Shown here: positions 13,192 to 21,821 of the stretch, one piece after another | Layout: every line of letters starts with the position of its first letter | Position numbering within the stretch: the stretch's first letter is position 1 | Assembly: GCF_003259365.1 (NCBI RefSeq) | Contig: NZ_QLLY01000001.1 | Coordinates: 62,001-126,000 of the forward strand | DNA: 64,000 nt | Source: Streptomyces sp. PsTaAH-137 | Lineage (GTDB): Bacteria; Actinomycetota; Actinomycetes; Streptomycetales; Streptomycetaceae | Reading direction: 5' to 3' | Position numbers and translations under genes: made by a program | The notes under the pieces: generated by a model | The model's input: the letters and a program-made list of their open reading frames with translations, nothing else | Databases searched by the model: none | What the model was told of the DNA's origin: nothing

Positions 13192-14844
13192 ATGCCTTCC
13201 CGCAAGCTCGATCGCAGAGGGTTTCTCGGCGCCGCCGGTGCCGCCGGACTGGCCGTCGCGGGCGGCGGCCTGCTCACCGCGTGCGGCGACGGCGGCGCGC
13301 AGGCGGGCGGGGCGGCAGCGTCCGCCAAGCTGAAGCTGCCCACGTACGTACCGGCGAAGGTGCCCGCCCCCGACCTCGCGGGCAACGCCCAGGGCCTGGA
13401 CCCGGCCTATCTGCGCTATCCGAAGGACCTGGTCAAGAGCGTGACCAAGGCGCCGGGCGACGGCAAGGCGATCACCTGTCTGACGGAGACCTTCACGACT
13501 CCGGCGCCGGCCATGAACCGCAACGCGTACTGGCAGGAGCTGAACAAGCGCCTCGGCTCCGAGCTGCGCCTGACCATCGTCAACGGTCTCGGCGCGGACA
13601 GCGTCTACCGGGAGAAGTTCAACGCCACCATCGCGGGCGGCGACCTGCCGGACCTGATGTGGTTCCCGCCGAACCAGGGCCTGAAGAACGTCCCCGACCT
13701 GCTCCGCGCCAAGTTCCACGACCTCACCACGTACCTCTCCGGCGACGCCGTCAAGAAGTACCCGAACCTCGCCAACATCCCCGAGTACGCCTGGAAGACC
13801 GCCGTCATCGACGGCCGGATCTGGGGCTACGCCGTGCCGTACGGCCGCATGGGCCAGGTGTACGTCGCCAACGAGGACTTCTGGAAGCCGGTCGGCGGCA
13901 CCGACTTCGACAGCGCGCAGGACTTCTTCGACAAGGCGAAGGACCTCCTCGACACCAAGCGCAAGAAGTACGTGCTCGAACCCGCCTACGTGAACCACGC
14001 GGTGCAGTTCGCGTACTGGCACGGCGCGCCCAACGGGTGGCGTCTCGACGGCGGCAAACTCACCCACCTCTTCGAGACGGACGAGTACCTGGCGGGCATC
14101 GAGTTCGCCCTCAAGTGCCAGCGGGCGCAGCTCTTCTGGCCGGACCCGAACCTCACCACCACCCTGGAGAAGATGGAGGGCGGCTTCCTCGGCCTGCACG
14201 TGCAGTCCTTCCCCGGCTTCCTCAACGACAGCGCCATGTACGACTGGCCGGAGAAGGTCGTCGTGCCGTTCGCCGCCGAGCAGGGCATGACGCCCACGTG
14301 GGGCTTCGGCTACGGCTCCGTCGGCTTCACCGCCATCAACAACAGCGTCCCCAAGTCCCGTATCCCCACGCTGCTCAAGGTGCTCGACTACCTCAGCGCG
14401 CCCATGGGCACCGAGGAGCGGCTCTTCCTCGACAACGGCCTGGAAGGCACCCACCACAAGCGGTCCGCGAGCGGCGACGTGTCGCTGACGCAGAAGGGCA
14501 ACGCCGAGGTGCTCACCACCCGGCAGGCCATCACCTTCTTCGGCAACGCGCCCGAGAGCCTGTACCTGCCGGACAAACCCGACGTGACGCGCTCCATCCA
14601 CCAGGCGCAGACCGAGCTGATGAAGATCGCCAGGGTCAACCCGACCACCGGCTACTTCTCGGACACCGCCGCACAGAAGGACGCCTCGTCCAAGGACGAG
14701 GTCAACACCGCCGTCAAGGACATCGTCGCCGGCCGCAAGCCGCTCTCCTCCTTCCGCAAGGAAGTGCTCCCCAAGTGGCGGCGCACCGCGGGCGACGCCA
14801 TGCGGCACGAGTACGAGCAGGCCATAGCGAAGGGCACCAAGTGA
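13192..14844 (+). CDS. Sugar ABC transporter substrate-binding lipoprotein
   Basis: A 550-residue extracellular binding protein. The N-terminus has a twin-arginine-like motif (KLDRRGFLGAAG), a hydrophobic stretch and a lipobox (GLLTAC, lipidated cysteine at about residue 28), so it is probably exported by Tat and anchored in the membrane. The length is that of LipO/YtcQ-type binding proteins, longer than the usual 420-residue CUT1 proteins, consistent with an oligosaccharide ligand. AGGAG sits just before the ATG. It follows the permeases by 54 bases and overlaps the dehydrogenase gene downstream by four bases (GTGA). Confidence 0.88.
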   Translation: MPSRKLDRRGFLGAAGAAGLAVAGGGLLTACGDGGAQAGGAAASAKLKLPTYVPAKVPAPDLAGNAQGLDPAYLRYPKDLVKSVTKAPGDGKAITCLTETFTTPAPAMNRNAYWQELNKRLGSELRLTIVNGLGADSVYREKFNATIAGGDLPDLMWFPPNQGLKNVPDLLRAKFHDLTTYLSGDAVKKYPNLANIPEYAWKTAVIDGRIWGYAVPYGRMGQVYVANEDFWKPVGGTDFDSAQDFFDKAKDLLDTKRKKYVLEPAYVNHAVQFAYWHGAPNGWRLDGGKLTHLFETDEYLAGIEFALKCQRAQLFWPDPNLTTTLEKMEGGFLGLHVQSFPGFLNDSAMYDWPEKVVVPFAAEQGMTPTWGFGYGSVGFTAINNSVPKSRIPTLLKVLDYLSAPMGTEERLFLDNGLEGTHHKRSASGDVSLTQKGNAEVLTTRQAITFFGNAPESLYLPDKPDVTRSIHQAQTELMKIARVNPTTGYFSDTAAQKDASSKDEVNTAVKDIVAGRKPLSSFRKEVLPKWRRTAGDAMRHEYEQAIAKGTK

Positions 14845-16022
14845 GCGACGACCTCCGGATCGGCGTCATCGGCCTCGGCCTGCGCCGCAACCTCGCGACC
14901 GCCGCCCACCGCCCCGGCCGGGGCTCGGTCGTGGCGGCCGCCGCCGACCTCGACCCGGCGGTCCGGGCCCAGGTCCCCGACTGGTACGAGGGGGCCGTCG
15001 CGGTGGAGGACTACCGCAGTCTCCTCGACAGCCCCGACATCGACGCCGTCATCGTCGCCACCCCCGACGACACCCACGAGACCATCGCGTGCGACGCGCT
15101 GCGCGCGGGCAAGCCGGTGTACGTGGAGAAGCCGCTCGGCATCTCCGTCGAGAGCTGCGACACGATCCTGCGCACCGCGTACGAGACCGGCACCCGCCTC
15201 TACGTCGGCCACAACATGCGCCACATGGGTGTCGTGCGCACCATGCGCGACATCATCGCGCGCGGCGACATCGGCGAGCCGAAGACCGTCTGGGTACGGC
15301 ACTTCGTCAGCTACGGCGGCGACTACTACTTCAAGGACTGGCACGCCGACCGGCGCCGCACCACGGGCCTGCTGCTCCAGAAGGCCGCGCACGACATCGA
15401 CGTCGTGCACTGGCTGGCCGGCGGCTACACCACCCGCGTCAACGCCATGGGCGACCTGATGGTCTACGGGGACCTGCCGCGCCGGGCGCCGGACACCCCG
15501 CGCCCCGACGGCTGGCTGCGCGCGTTCGACTGGCCGCCCACCGAGCGCAAGGACCTGCACCACGTGGTGGACGTCGAGGACGTGTCGGTGATGAACATGC
15601 GCCTGGACAACGGAGTCATCGCCGCCTACCAGCAGTGCCACTTCAGCCCCGACTACTTCCGCAACTACACCGTCATCGGCACCGAGGGCCGCCTGGAGAA
15701 CTTCGGCGACCGGCCCGGCGACGAGGTGCGGGTCTGGAACACCGGCCCGAGCGGCTACCGCGCCGACGCCGACGTCGTCCACCGGGTGCCGGACGCCTCC
15801 GGCTCGCACGGCGGCGCCGACGAGAGCATCATCGGCGAGTTCTGCCGCTTTGCCCGCGACGGCGGAGCCACCGACACCGACCCGGTGGCCGCCCGGATGA
15901 GCGTCGCCGCCGGAGCGCTGGCCACCCGCTCGCTCCGCGACGGCGGCACCCCGTACGACGTGCCCCCGCTGGATGCGGGGCTGCGCGCCTACTTCGCCAA
16001 TGGGCAGGTCGCCCGAGCCTGA
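14841..16022 (+). CDS. Gfo/Idh/MocA-family NAD(P)-dependent sugar dehydrogenase
   Basis: A 393-residue cytoplasmic oxidoreductase. The Rossmann motif is IGVIGLGLRRNLA, the family signature lysine is in YVEKPLGISVESC (E-K-P), and the active-site region LLLQKAAHDIDVVHWLAGG carries the expected D-x-x-x-H. Members oxidise or reduce sugar hydroxyls such as inositols, glucosides or uronates. Its GTG overlaps the stop of the binding-protein gene, so it belongs to the transport operon and likely acts on the imported sugar. No second dehydrogenase or isomerase is present to narrow the pathway. Confidence 0.87.
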   Translation: MSDDLRIGVIGLGLRRNLATAAHRPGRGSVVAAAADLDPAVRAQVPDWYEGAVAVEDYRSLLDSPDIDAVIVATPDDTHETIACDALRAGKPVYVEKPLGISVESCDTILRTAYETGTRLYVGHNMRHMGVVRTMRDIIARGDIGEPKTVWVRHFVSYGGDYYFKDWHADRRRTTGLLLQKAAHDIDVVHWLAGGYTTRVNAMGDLMVYGDLPRRAPDTPRPDGWLRAFDWPPTERKDLHHVVDVEDVSVMNMRLDNGVIAAYQQCHFSPDYFRNYTVIGTEGRLENFGDRPGDEVRVWNTGPSGYRADADVVHRVPDASGSHGGADESIIGEFCRFARDGGATDTDPVAARMSVAAGALATRSLRDGGTPYDVPPLDAGLRAYFANGQVARA

Positions 16023-16042
16023 CCGCCCGGGCCCTTGACGCA

Positions 16043-16105
16043 GGCCCGCTCACGTTTTGTGCTGAGAGCAGGACAGCGCTGAAAAGCAGGACACGTGAGC
16101 GGGCC
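16043..16105 (+). promoter_or_regulatory. Structured leader before the dnaK paralogue: 13-bp inverted repeat around a direct repeat
   Basis: GGCCCGCTCACGT (16043-16055) and ACGTGAGCGGGCC (16093-16105) are perfect reverse complements 37 bases apart. Between them lie GCTGAGAGCAGGACA (16061-16075) and GCTGAAAAGCAGGACA (16078-16093), near-identical direct repeats. A TTGACG (16035-16040) just upstream could be a -35 box, but no convincing -10 follows. It may be an operator, an RNA structure sensitive to temperature, or the terminator of the preceding sugar operon. No HspR (HAIR) box was seen. Confidence 0.6.
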
Positions 16106-16128
16106 ACTCAGGGGACAGGAGGCGCGTC

Positions 16129-17997
16129 ATGGGGCGTGCGGTCGGTATCGATCTCGGCACGACGAACTCGGTGGTGGCCGTGCTGGAGGGCGGCGAGCCC
16201 ACCGTCGTGGCCAACGCGGAGGGCGCCCGCACCACCCCTTCCGTGGTCGCCTTCGCGAAGAACAAAGAAGTGCTCGTGGGAGAGGTCGCCAAGCGGCAGG
16301 CCGTCACCAACGTCGAGCGCACCGCACGCTCCGTCAAACGCCATATGGGTGACGGCAGTTGGCACTTTCCGGAGAGCGGCACCGTCGACGGACGCCGGTA
16401 CAGCGCCCAGGAACTGTCCGCCCGCGTCCTGCAGAAGCTCAAGCGCGACGCCGAGTCCTATCTCGGCGAGGACGTCACCGACGCCGTCATCACCGTGCCC
16501 GCCTATTTCGACGACGCCCAGCGGCAGGCCACCAAGGAAGCCGGTGGGATCGCCGGGCTGAAGGTGCTGCGCATCATCAACGAGCCGACCGCCGCCGCCC
16601 TCGCCTACGGCCTCGACAAGGGCGACGAGCAGACGGTCCTCGTCTTCGACCTCGGCGGCGGCACCTTCGACGTCTCGCTCCTGGAGATCGGCGAGGGCGT
16701 CATCGAGGTCAAGGCCACCAACGGCGACACCCGGCTCGGCGGCGACGACTGGGACCAGCGCGTCGTCGACCATCTCGTCCGGCAGTTCAAGGGCGCGCAC
16801 GGCATCGACCTCGGCAACGACAAGATGGCCGTGCAACGGCTGCGCGAGGGCGCCGAGAAGGCGAAGATCGAGCTGTCCTCGTCCAGCGAGACGACGGTGA
16901 ACCTGCCCTACATCACGGCGTCCGCCGCCGGCCCGCTGCACCTCGACGAGAAGCTGACCCGCGCCCAGTTCCAGGAGCTCACCGGCGATCTGCTCGACCG
17001 GTGCAAGAAGCCCTTCCACCAGGCGGTGCAGGACGCGGGCGTCGAGCTGTCCGCCATCGACCACGTGATCCTCGTCGGCGGCTCCACCCGGATGCCCGCC
17101 GTCACCGAACTGGTCCGGGAACTCACCGGCAAGGACCCGCACAAGGGCGTGAACCCCGACGAGGTCGTCGCCGTCGGCGCCACGCTCCAGGCCGGTGTGA
17201 TCCGGGGCGACGTGAAGGACGTACTGCTGCTCGACGTGACACCGCTGTCCCTGGGCATCGAGACCAAGGGCGGCGTCATGACCAAGCTCATCGAGCGCAA
17301 CACGACGATTCCCACCCGCCGTTCGGAGACCTTCACCACCGCCGCCGACAACCAGCCCTCCGTCGGCATCCAGGTCTTCCAGGGCGAGCGCGACATCGCC
17401 GCCTACAACAAGAAGCTCGGCGTCTTCGACCTGACCGGGCTGCCGCCCGCGCCGCGCGGGGTGCCGCAGATCGAGGTCACCTTCGACATCGACGCCGACG
17501 GGATCATGCACGTGTCGGCGAAGGACCTCGCGACCGGGCGCGAGCAGAAGATGACGGTGACCGGGGGATCGGCCCTGCCCAAGGACGAGATCGACCGCAT
17601 GATGCGGGAGGCCGAGGCGCACGCCGACGAGGACCGCAAGCGGCGCGAGGCGGCCGAGACCCGCAACGAGGCCGAGCAGCTCGTGTACCAGACGGAGCGT
17701 TTCCTGCGGGACAACGCCGACCGCATCCCGAGCGATACACGCACCGAGATGGAGTCCGCCGCCGAGGAGCTGAAGGCGACGCTGGCCACGGACGCCCCGG
17801 ACGTGCACGCCCTGCGGGAAGGCGCGCGGAAGCTGGCCACCGTCAGCCAGAAGATGGGGCAGGCCATGTACGCCCAGGCCGCCGCGTCGGACGGCGGTGG
17901 TGGTGCGCGGGAGGAGGACGCGACGCCGTCCGACGATGTCGTCGACGCCGAGATCGTGGACGACGAGAAGAAGGGCGGCGAAGGCGGCGCGGCCTGA
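16129..17997 (+). CDS. dnaK: Hsp70 chaperone DnaK (paralogue)
   Basis: A 622-residue Hsp70. ATPase motifs: [17 protein letters not shown] at the N-terminus, [17 protein letters not shown], and [16 protein letters not shown]. The linker region [20 protein letters not shown] leads into the substrate-binding domain, then a charged helical lid and an acidic tail ending in KGGEGGAA. All features of an active chaperone are present. It is not followed by grpE, dnaJ and hspR as in the main streptomycete heat-shock operon, so it is probably a second copy that borrows co-chaperones encoded elsewhere. GGAGG precedes the ATG. It converges on the XRE gene with only nine bases between stops. Confidence 0.93.
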   Translation: MGRAVGIDLGTTNSVVAVLEGGEPTVVANAEGARTTPSVVAFAKNKEVLVGEVAKRQAVTNVERTARSVKRHMGDGSWHFPESGTVDGRRYSAQELSARVLQKLKRDAESYLGEDVTDAVITVPAYFDDAQRQATKEAGGIAGLKVLRIINEPTAAALAYGLDKGDEQTVLVFDLGGGTFDVSLLEIGEGVIEVKATNGDTRLGGDDWDQRVVDHLVRQFKGAHGIDLGNDKMAVQRLREGAEKAKIELSSSSETTVNLPYITASAAGPLHLDEKLTRAQFQELTGDLLDRCKKPFHQAVQDAGVELSAIDHVILVGGSTRMPAVTELVRELTGKDPHKGVNPDEVVAVGATLQAGVIRGDVKDVLLLDVTPLSLGIETKGGVMTKLIERNTTIPTRRSETFTTAADNQPSVGIQVFQGERDIAAYNKKLGVFDLTGLPPAPRGVPQIEVTFDIDADGIMHVSAKDLATGREQKMTVTGGSALPKDEIDRMMREAEAHADEDRKRREAAETRNEAEQLVYQTERFLRDNADRIPSDTRTEMESAAEELKATLATDAPDVHALREGARKLATVSQKMGQAMYAQAAASDGGGGAREEDATPSDDVVDAEIVDDEKKGGEGGAA

Positions 17998-18006
17998 CCG
18001 CGCGCC

Positions 18007-18867
18007 CTACAGCTCGGCCCGCATCTTCCGCAGGATCTCCAGCGTCCGCTCCGCCCCGGCCGCCTGCGCCGCCAGGTGGTCCAGGACCTCCAGGTGCGCG
18101 CCGACCTCCTCGCGGGAGTCCAGGTACAGGGCGCCGGTCACGTACTCGCTGAAGACCATGTCGGGCAGCTCACGGACCGGGAAGCGGAACAGGGTGAACG
18201 GGCCGAACGTCGCCGGGTGCGGGCCCGACGCGAACTCCGCGATCTGGAGCGTCACGTGGGGGAGCCGGGCCGTCTCGATCAAGCGGTCCAGCTGGCCGCG
18301 GAGCAGCGCCTCGTCGCCGGGCGGACGGCGCAGCGCCGTCTCGTCCATGACGACCCACAGGTGCGGGGCGTCCTCGCGGGTCAGGAGCGACTGGCGGGCC
18401 ATGCGCAGCGACACGTGCCGCTCGATGTCGGCCGGAGTCGAGCGGCCGACGGTACCGGCGTCGAAGACCGCCCGCGCGTACTCCTCGGTCTGGAGCAGCC
18501 CGGGCACGAAGTGCGGCTCGTAGGAGCGGATCATCTCGGCCGCGCCCTCAAGACTGACGTACAGGCTGAACCAGTCCGGCAGCACGTCGTGGTAGCGCTG
18601 CCACCAGCCGGGCAGATTCGCCTCCTCGGCGAGCGCGACGAACGCCTCGATCTCCCGCTCGGGAACCCCGTACAGCTCCAGGAGCATCTGCACGTACGGG
18701 ATCTTCAGCGCGACCTCTGCGGTCTCCATGCGACGGATCGTCGCCGCGGTGACCCGCAGCGCGCGGGCCGCCTCGTCCCGCTTGAGCCCCACCGTCTCCC
18801 GCAGGTCGCGCAGGCGTCTGCCGAGGACGACCTGGCCCACCGTCGGGGCGGGCCGACGTTCACTCAC
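18007..18867 (-). CDS. XRE-family helix-turn-helix regulator with DUF5753 domain
   Basis: A 286-residue regulator. Residues about 10-65 form an XRE/Cro helix-turn-helix ([20 protein letters not shown] then [10 protein letters not shown]). Residues about 95-275 form the DUF5753 domain ([20 protein letters not shown], later [10 protein letters not shown] and [11 protein letters not shown]). In streptomycetes this architecture usually pairs with a small DUF397 protein, forming an Scr1-type regulatory or toxin-antitoxin-like couple. None is adjacent here. It starts with GTG only 27 bases after the narI stop on the same strand, so it may be co-transcribed with the nitrate reductase operon. Its targets are unknown. 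Confidence 0.87.
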   Translation of the reverse strand: MSERRPAPTVGQVVLGRRLRDLRETVGLKRDEAARALRVTAATIRRMETAEVALKIPYVQMLLELYGVPEREIEAFVALAEEANLPGWWQRYHDVLPDWFSLYVSLEGAAEMIRSYEPHFVPGLLQTEEYARAVFDAGTVGRSTPADIERHVSLRMARQSLLTREDAPHLWVVMDETALRRPPGDEALLRGQLDRLIETARLPHVTLQIAEFASGPHPATFGPFTLFRFPVRELPDMVFSEYVTGALYLDSREEVGAHLEVLDHLAAQAAGAERTLEILRKMRAEL

Positions 18868-18894
18868 CTCTCCACGCCCCCAAGGAGTCGGGAA

Positions 18895-19617
18895 TCAGGA
18901 GCCGGTGCGCTCCCACCCCCGTCGCTCCGGCCTGGCGGTCAGGCGCCGCGGGTCGCGGCTGCGATAGACCACGTACGGACGGAACAGGTACTGCACCGGC
19001 GCGCTGAACATGTGCACGAGCCGGGTGAACGGTACCAGCGCGATCAGTGACATGCCCACTACCGCGTGAATCTGGTAGAGCACCGGCACCCCGTGCATCA
19101 GGTCGATGTCCGGGTTGAGTGTGAACAGGCTGCGGGCCCAAGGGCCGATCGACTCGCGGTAGTTGTAGCCGTCGCCGGAGGCGTGGGTGAGCTTGGCGGT
19201 CATGCCGAGCACGATGGCGGCGAGCAGCACGAGGTACATGAGCTTGTCGTTGCGCGTGGTGGCACGGAACACCGGGGCCTTGAAACGGCGCCGGTACAGC
19301 AGCATGAAGATGCCGCAGACCGTGAGGACGCCCGCGAACGTGCCCCCGATCAGCGAGAACATGTGGTACGTGTGCTCGCTGACCCCCACCTTCTCGGTCC
19401 ACGACATCGGAATGAAGATGCCGATGATGTGGCCCGCGAGGACGAAGAGGATGCCGTAGTGGAAGACGGGCGAGGCGATGTTGAGCAGCTTCGACTCGTA
19501 GACCTGGGACGAGCGGGTCGTCCAGCCGAACTTGTCGTAGCGGTAGCGCCAGATCGTGCCCGCGATCAGCAGGACGACGGCGACGTAGGGCAGGACGCCC
19601 CAGATCAGGGTGGTCAC
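18895..19617 (-). CDS. narI: Respiratory nitrate reductase gamma subunit NarI (cytochrome b)
   Basis: A 240-residue membrane cytochrome that passes electrons from menaquinol to NarH. About five membrane segments are visible (near 5-22, 45-68, 85-110, 125-145 and 180-205), with histidines in FHYGILFVLAGHIIG and YQIHAVVGMSLIALVPFTRL-VH that fit the b-heme ligands. It begins with GTG overlapping the narJ stop and closes the narGHJI order. Length is normal for the family (about 225-245). Confidence 0.93.
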   Translation of the reverse strand: MTTLIWGVLPYVAVVLLIAGTIWRYRYDKFGWTTRSSQVYESKLLNIASPVFHYGILFVLAGHIIGIFIPMSWTEKVGVSEHTYHMFSLIGGTFAGVLTVCGIFMLLYRRRFKAPVFRATTRNDKLMYLVLLAAIVLGMTAKLTHASGDGYNYRESIGPWARSLFTLNPDIDLMHGVPVLYQIHAVVGMSLIALVPFTRLVHMFSAPVQYLFRPYVVYRSRDPRRLTARPERRGWERTGS

Positions 19618-20204
19618 GGGGCGTGCTCCTTCACCATCAGCGGCAGGGTCGCGAAGGGTTCGAGACCGACCTCCTCGCGGGGCGGGCCCGAGCGGGCCAG
19701 CGCGAGCGCCGCCGCCCGGTCCTTGGGCGAGGCGCCCGGCAGTGCCCCGCAGACCGCGGAGAGCACGGTCGCGTACGGGGTGCCGTGCTCGGTGAGGGCG
19801 AGGCGCAGCAGCTCGATGCCGCTGCGGTGCTCCTCCAGAAGGAACGAGCCGGCCTGGGCGGAGAATTCGAGGACGGCGGGGAGGTAGTCCGGCAGTTCCT
19901 CGCCGGTGAACTCCAGGCCGTGCTCGCGGTAGATCTCCTTCATCTCCACCAGCGACATCCCGCGCCTGCGGGTGTCGCCGTCGCGCCACCACGTCAGGTA
20001 CAGGCTGTGCCGGTTCTTGAAGTCGAAGACCTGCACGTAGTGGGCGGCCAGCTCCGGGAGCGCGGTGGCCTCGGCGTGGTCGACGAACGGCGCGAGCTCC
20101 GGGGCCGCGGCGCGCACCAGCGGCAGCCGCTCGTACAGCTCCTCGTCCGGGTACGTGAGACAGAGCGCCGCCGCCTGGAACAGCAGGGAGGTCCGGTCGG
20201 TCAT
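19614..20204 (-). CDS. narJ: Nitrate reductase molybdenum cofactor assembly chaperone NarJ
   Basis: A 196-residue cytoplasmic chaperone that holds NarG during cofactor insertion and membrane attachment. The family pattern is clear: FQAAALCLTYPDEELYERLP, then YVQVFDFKNRHSLYLTWWRD, RRGMSLVEMKEIYREHGLE and ELPDYLPAVLEFSAQAGS. It has no membrane segment or signal. It overlaps narH at its start (ATGA) and narI at its end (GTGA), so synthesis is coupled across the operon. Confidence 0.94.
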   Translation of the reverse strand: MTDRTSLLFQAAALCLTYPDEELYERLPLVRAAAPELAPFVDHAEATALPELAAHYVQVFDFKNRHSLYLTWWRDGDTRRRGMSLVEMKEIYREHGLEFTGEELPDYLPAVLEFSAQAGSFLLEEHRSGIELLRLALTEHGTPYATVLSAVCGALPGASPKDRAAALALARSGPPREEVGLEPFATLPLMVKEHAP

Positions 20205-21817
20205 CAGGTCTCCTCCGGATCGTCGGCGGTCTGCCGGCGTTTGGTCAGATGGAAGCTCTCGACGGACACGACGGGCAGCAGCTTGCGGCCGCCGGTGGTG
20301 GTGGCCCCGGAGTCGCCGCCGAAGGGGCCCTCGCCGCCCATGCCGGGGCCCTCCTCGTAGTCGAGCGAGCAGGAGTCCGGCAGTGCGGACTCCTCCAGGC
20401 GCTGCGCGTCGCCGATGGCCGCGGTCGGGATGACGTAGCGGTCCTCGTACTTGGCGATGGCGAGCAGCCGGTACATCTCCTCGATCTCCACCGCCGACAT
20501 GCCGACCTGTTCGGAGATCGCGGGGTCGGGCCGGTCGCCGAGGTTGATGGCCCGCATGTGGGAGCGCATCGCGGCCAGCTTCTCCAGGGAGGAGCGGACG
20601 GGCTTCACGTCACCGGCCGTGAAGATCTCCGCGAGGTATTCGAGGGGGATGCGCAGGGTGTCGATGGCGCCGAACAGGTTCGCCACGTCCTCGCCGTCGT
20701 GCCCGGTCTCGGTGAGCGCGTCGACGACGGGGGAGAGCGGCGGGATGTACCAGACCATCGGCATCGTCCGGTACTCCGGGTGCAGCGGGAGCGCCACCTT
20801 GTACTTGCTGATGAGCGCGTGCACGGGGGAGCGGCGGGCCGCCTCGATCCAGTCGAAGGGGATGTCGGCCTGCTCGGCCGCGCGCCGCACCTCGGGGTCC
20901 TCCGGGTCCAGGAAGACGCCCAACTGTGCCTCGTACAGCGCGTGTTCGTCCTTCGTCTGGGCCGCCTCGGTCACCTTGTCGGCGTCGTAGAGGATGACCC
21001 CGAGGTAGCGCAGCCGGCCCACGCACGTCTCCGAGCAGACCGTCGGCAGGCCGACCTCCAGGCGCGGGTAGCACATCGTGCACTTCTCGGCCTTGCCGGT
21101 GCGGTGGTTGAAGTAGACCTTCTTGTACGGGCATCCCGTGACGCACATGCGCCAGCCGCGGCAGTGGTCCTGGTCGACGAGGACGATGCCGTCCTCCTCG
21201 CGCTTGTACATCGCGCCGGACGGGCAGGACGCCACGCAGGACGGGTTCAGGCAGTGCTCGCAGATCCGCGGCAGATAGAACATGAAGGTCTGCTCGAACG
21301 CGAACTTGACCTTCTCCGCGGCCTGTTCGCGGGTCTTCTGCACCATCGGGTCGAGATCGCCGTACTGCGTCGAACCGCCTAGGTTGTCGTCCCAGTTCGA
21401 CGACCACTCGATCTTCATCGGCTTGCCGGTGATCTGCGAGCGGGGCTGTGCCACCGGGTAGTCGTCGCCGAGCGGAGCGTCGGTGAGGTTCTTGTAGTCG
21501 TACGTCCAGGGCTCGTAGTAGTCCTTGATCTCCGGCAGCTTGGGGTTGGAGAAGATGCCGAGCAGCTTCTTGAACCGGCCGCCGCCCTTGAGCTGGAGGG
21601 CGCCCTTCTTGTTCAGCTCCCAGCCGCCGCGCCACTTCTCCTGGTCCTCGTAGCGGCGCGGATAGCCCTGCCCGGGACGGGTCTCGACGTTGTTGAACCA
21701 GACGTACTCCATGCCGTTGCGGTTGGTCCACGCCTGCTTGCAGGTGACCGAGCAGGTGTGGCAGCCGATGCACTTGTCGAGGTTCATGACCATCGCGATC
21801 TGAGCCATGATGCGCAT
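20204..21817 (-). CDS. narH: Respiratory nitrate reductase beta subunit NarH
   Basis: A 537-residue iron-sulfur subunit linking NarI to NarG. Four cysteine groups are visible: CIGCHTCSVTCK, CEHCLNPSCVASCPSG, CRGWRMCVTGC (the tryptophan replaces a cysteine, as expected for the [3Fe-4S] cluster) and CTMCYPR with CSETCVGR. YVWFNNVETRPG and WELNKKGALQLK are typical NarH sequences. The ATG at 21817 is ten bases after GGAG and four bases after the narG stop; an internal ATG nine bases on (MAQIAMVMNL) is possible. It is slightly longer than enterobacterial NarH (512). Confidence 0.95.
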   Translation of the reverse strand: MRIMAQIAMVMNLDKCIGCHTCSVTCKQAWTNRNGMEYVWFNNVETRPGQGYPRRYEDQEKWRGGWELNKKGALQLKGGGRFKKLLGIFSNPKLPEIKDYYEPWTYDYKNLTDAPLGDDYPVAQPRSQITGKPMKIEWSSNWDDNLGGSTQYGDLDPMVQKTREQAAEKVKFAFEQTFMFYLPRICEHCLNPSCVASCPSGAMYKREEDGIVLVDQDHCRGWRMCVTGCPYKKVYFNHRTGKAEKCTMCYPRLEVGLPTVCSETCVGRLRYLGVILYDADKVTEAAQTKDEHALYEAQLGVFLDPEDPEVRRAAEQADIPFDWIEAARRSPVHALISKYKVALPLHPEYRTMPMVWYIPPLSPVVDALTETGHDGEDVANLFGAIDTLRIPLEYLAEIFTAGDVKPVRSSLEKLAAMRSHMRAINLGDRPDPAISEQVGMSAVEIEEMYRLLAIAKYEDRYVIPTAAIGDAQRLEESALPDSCSLDYEEGPGMGGEGPFGGDSGATTTGGRKLLPVVSVESFHLTKRRQTADDPEET

Positions 21818-21821
21818 GGGA

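Noticed and set aside
16023..16128. HspR-binding HAIR element upstream of the dnaK paralogue
   Set aside because: No CTTGAGT-N7-ACTCAAG-like sequence; only the unrelated 13-bp inverted repeat is present.
20249..21382. Plus-strand reading frame opposite narH
   Set aside because: Narrow-sense shadow of high-GC third-position bias; the minus strand encodes an unmistakable NarH with all cysteine motifs.
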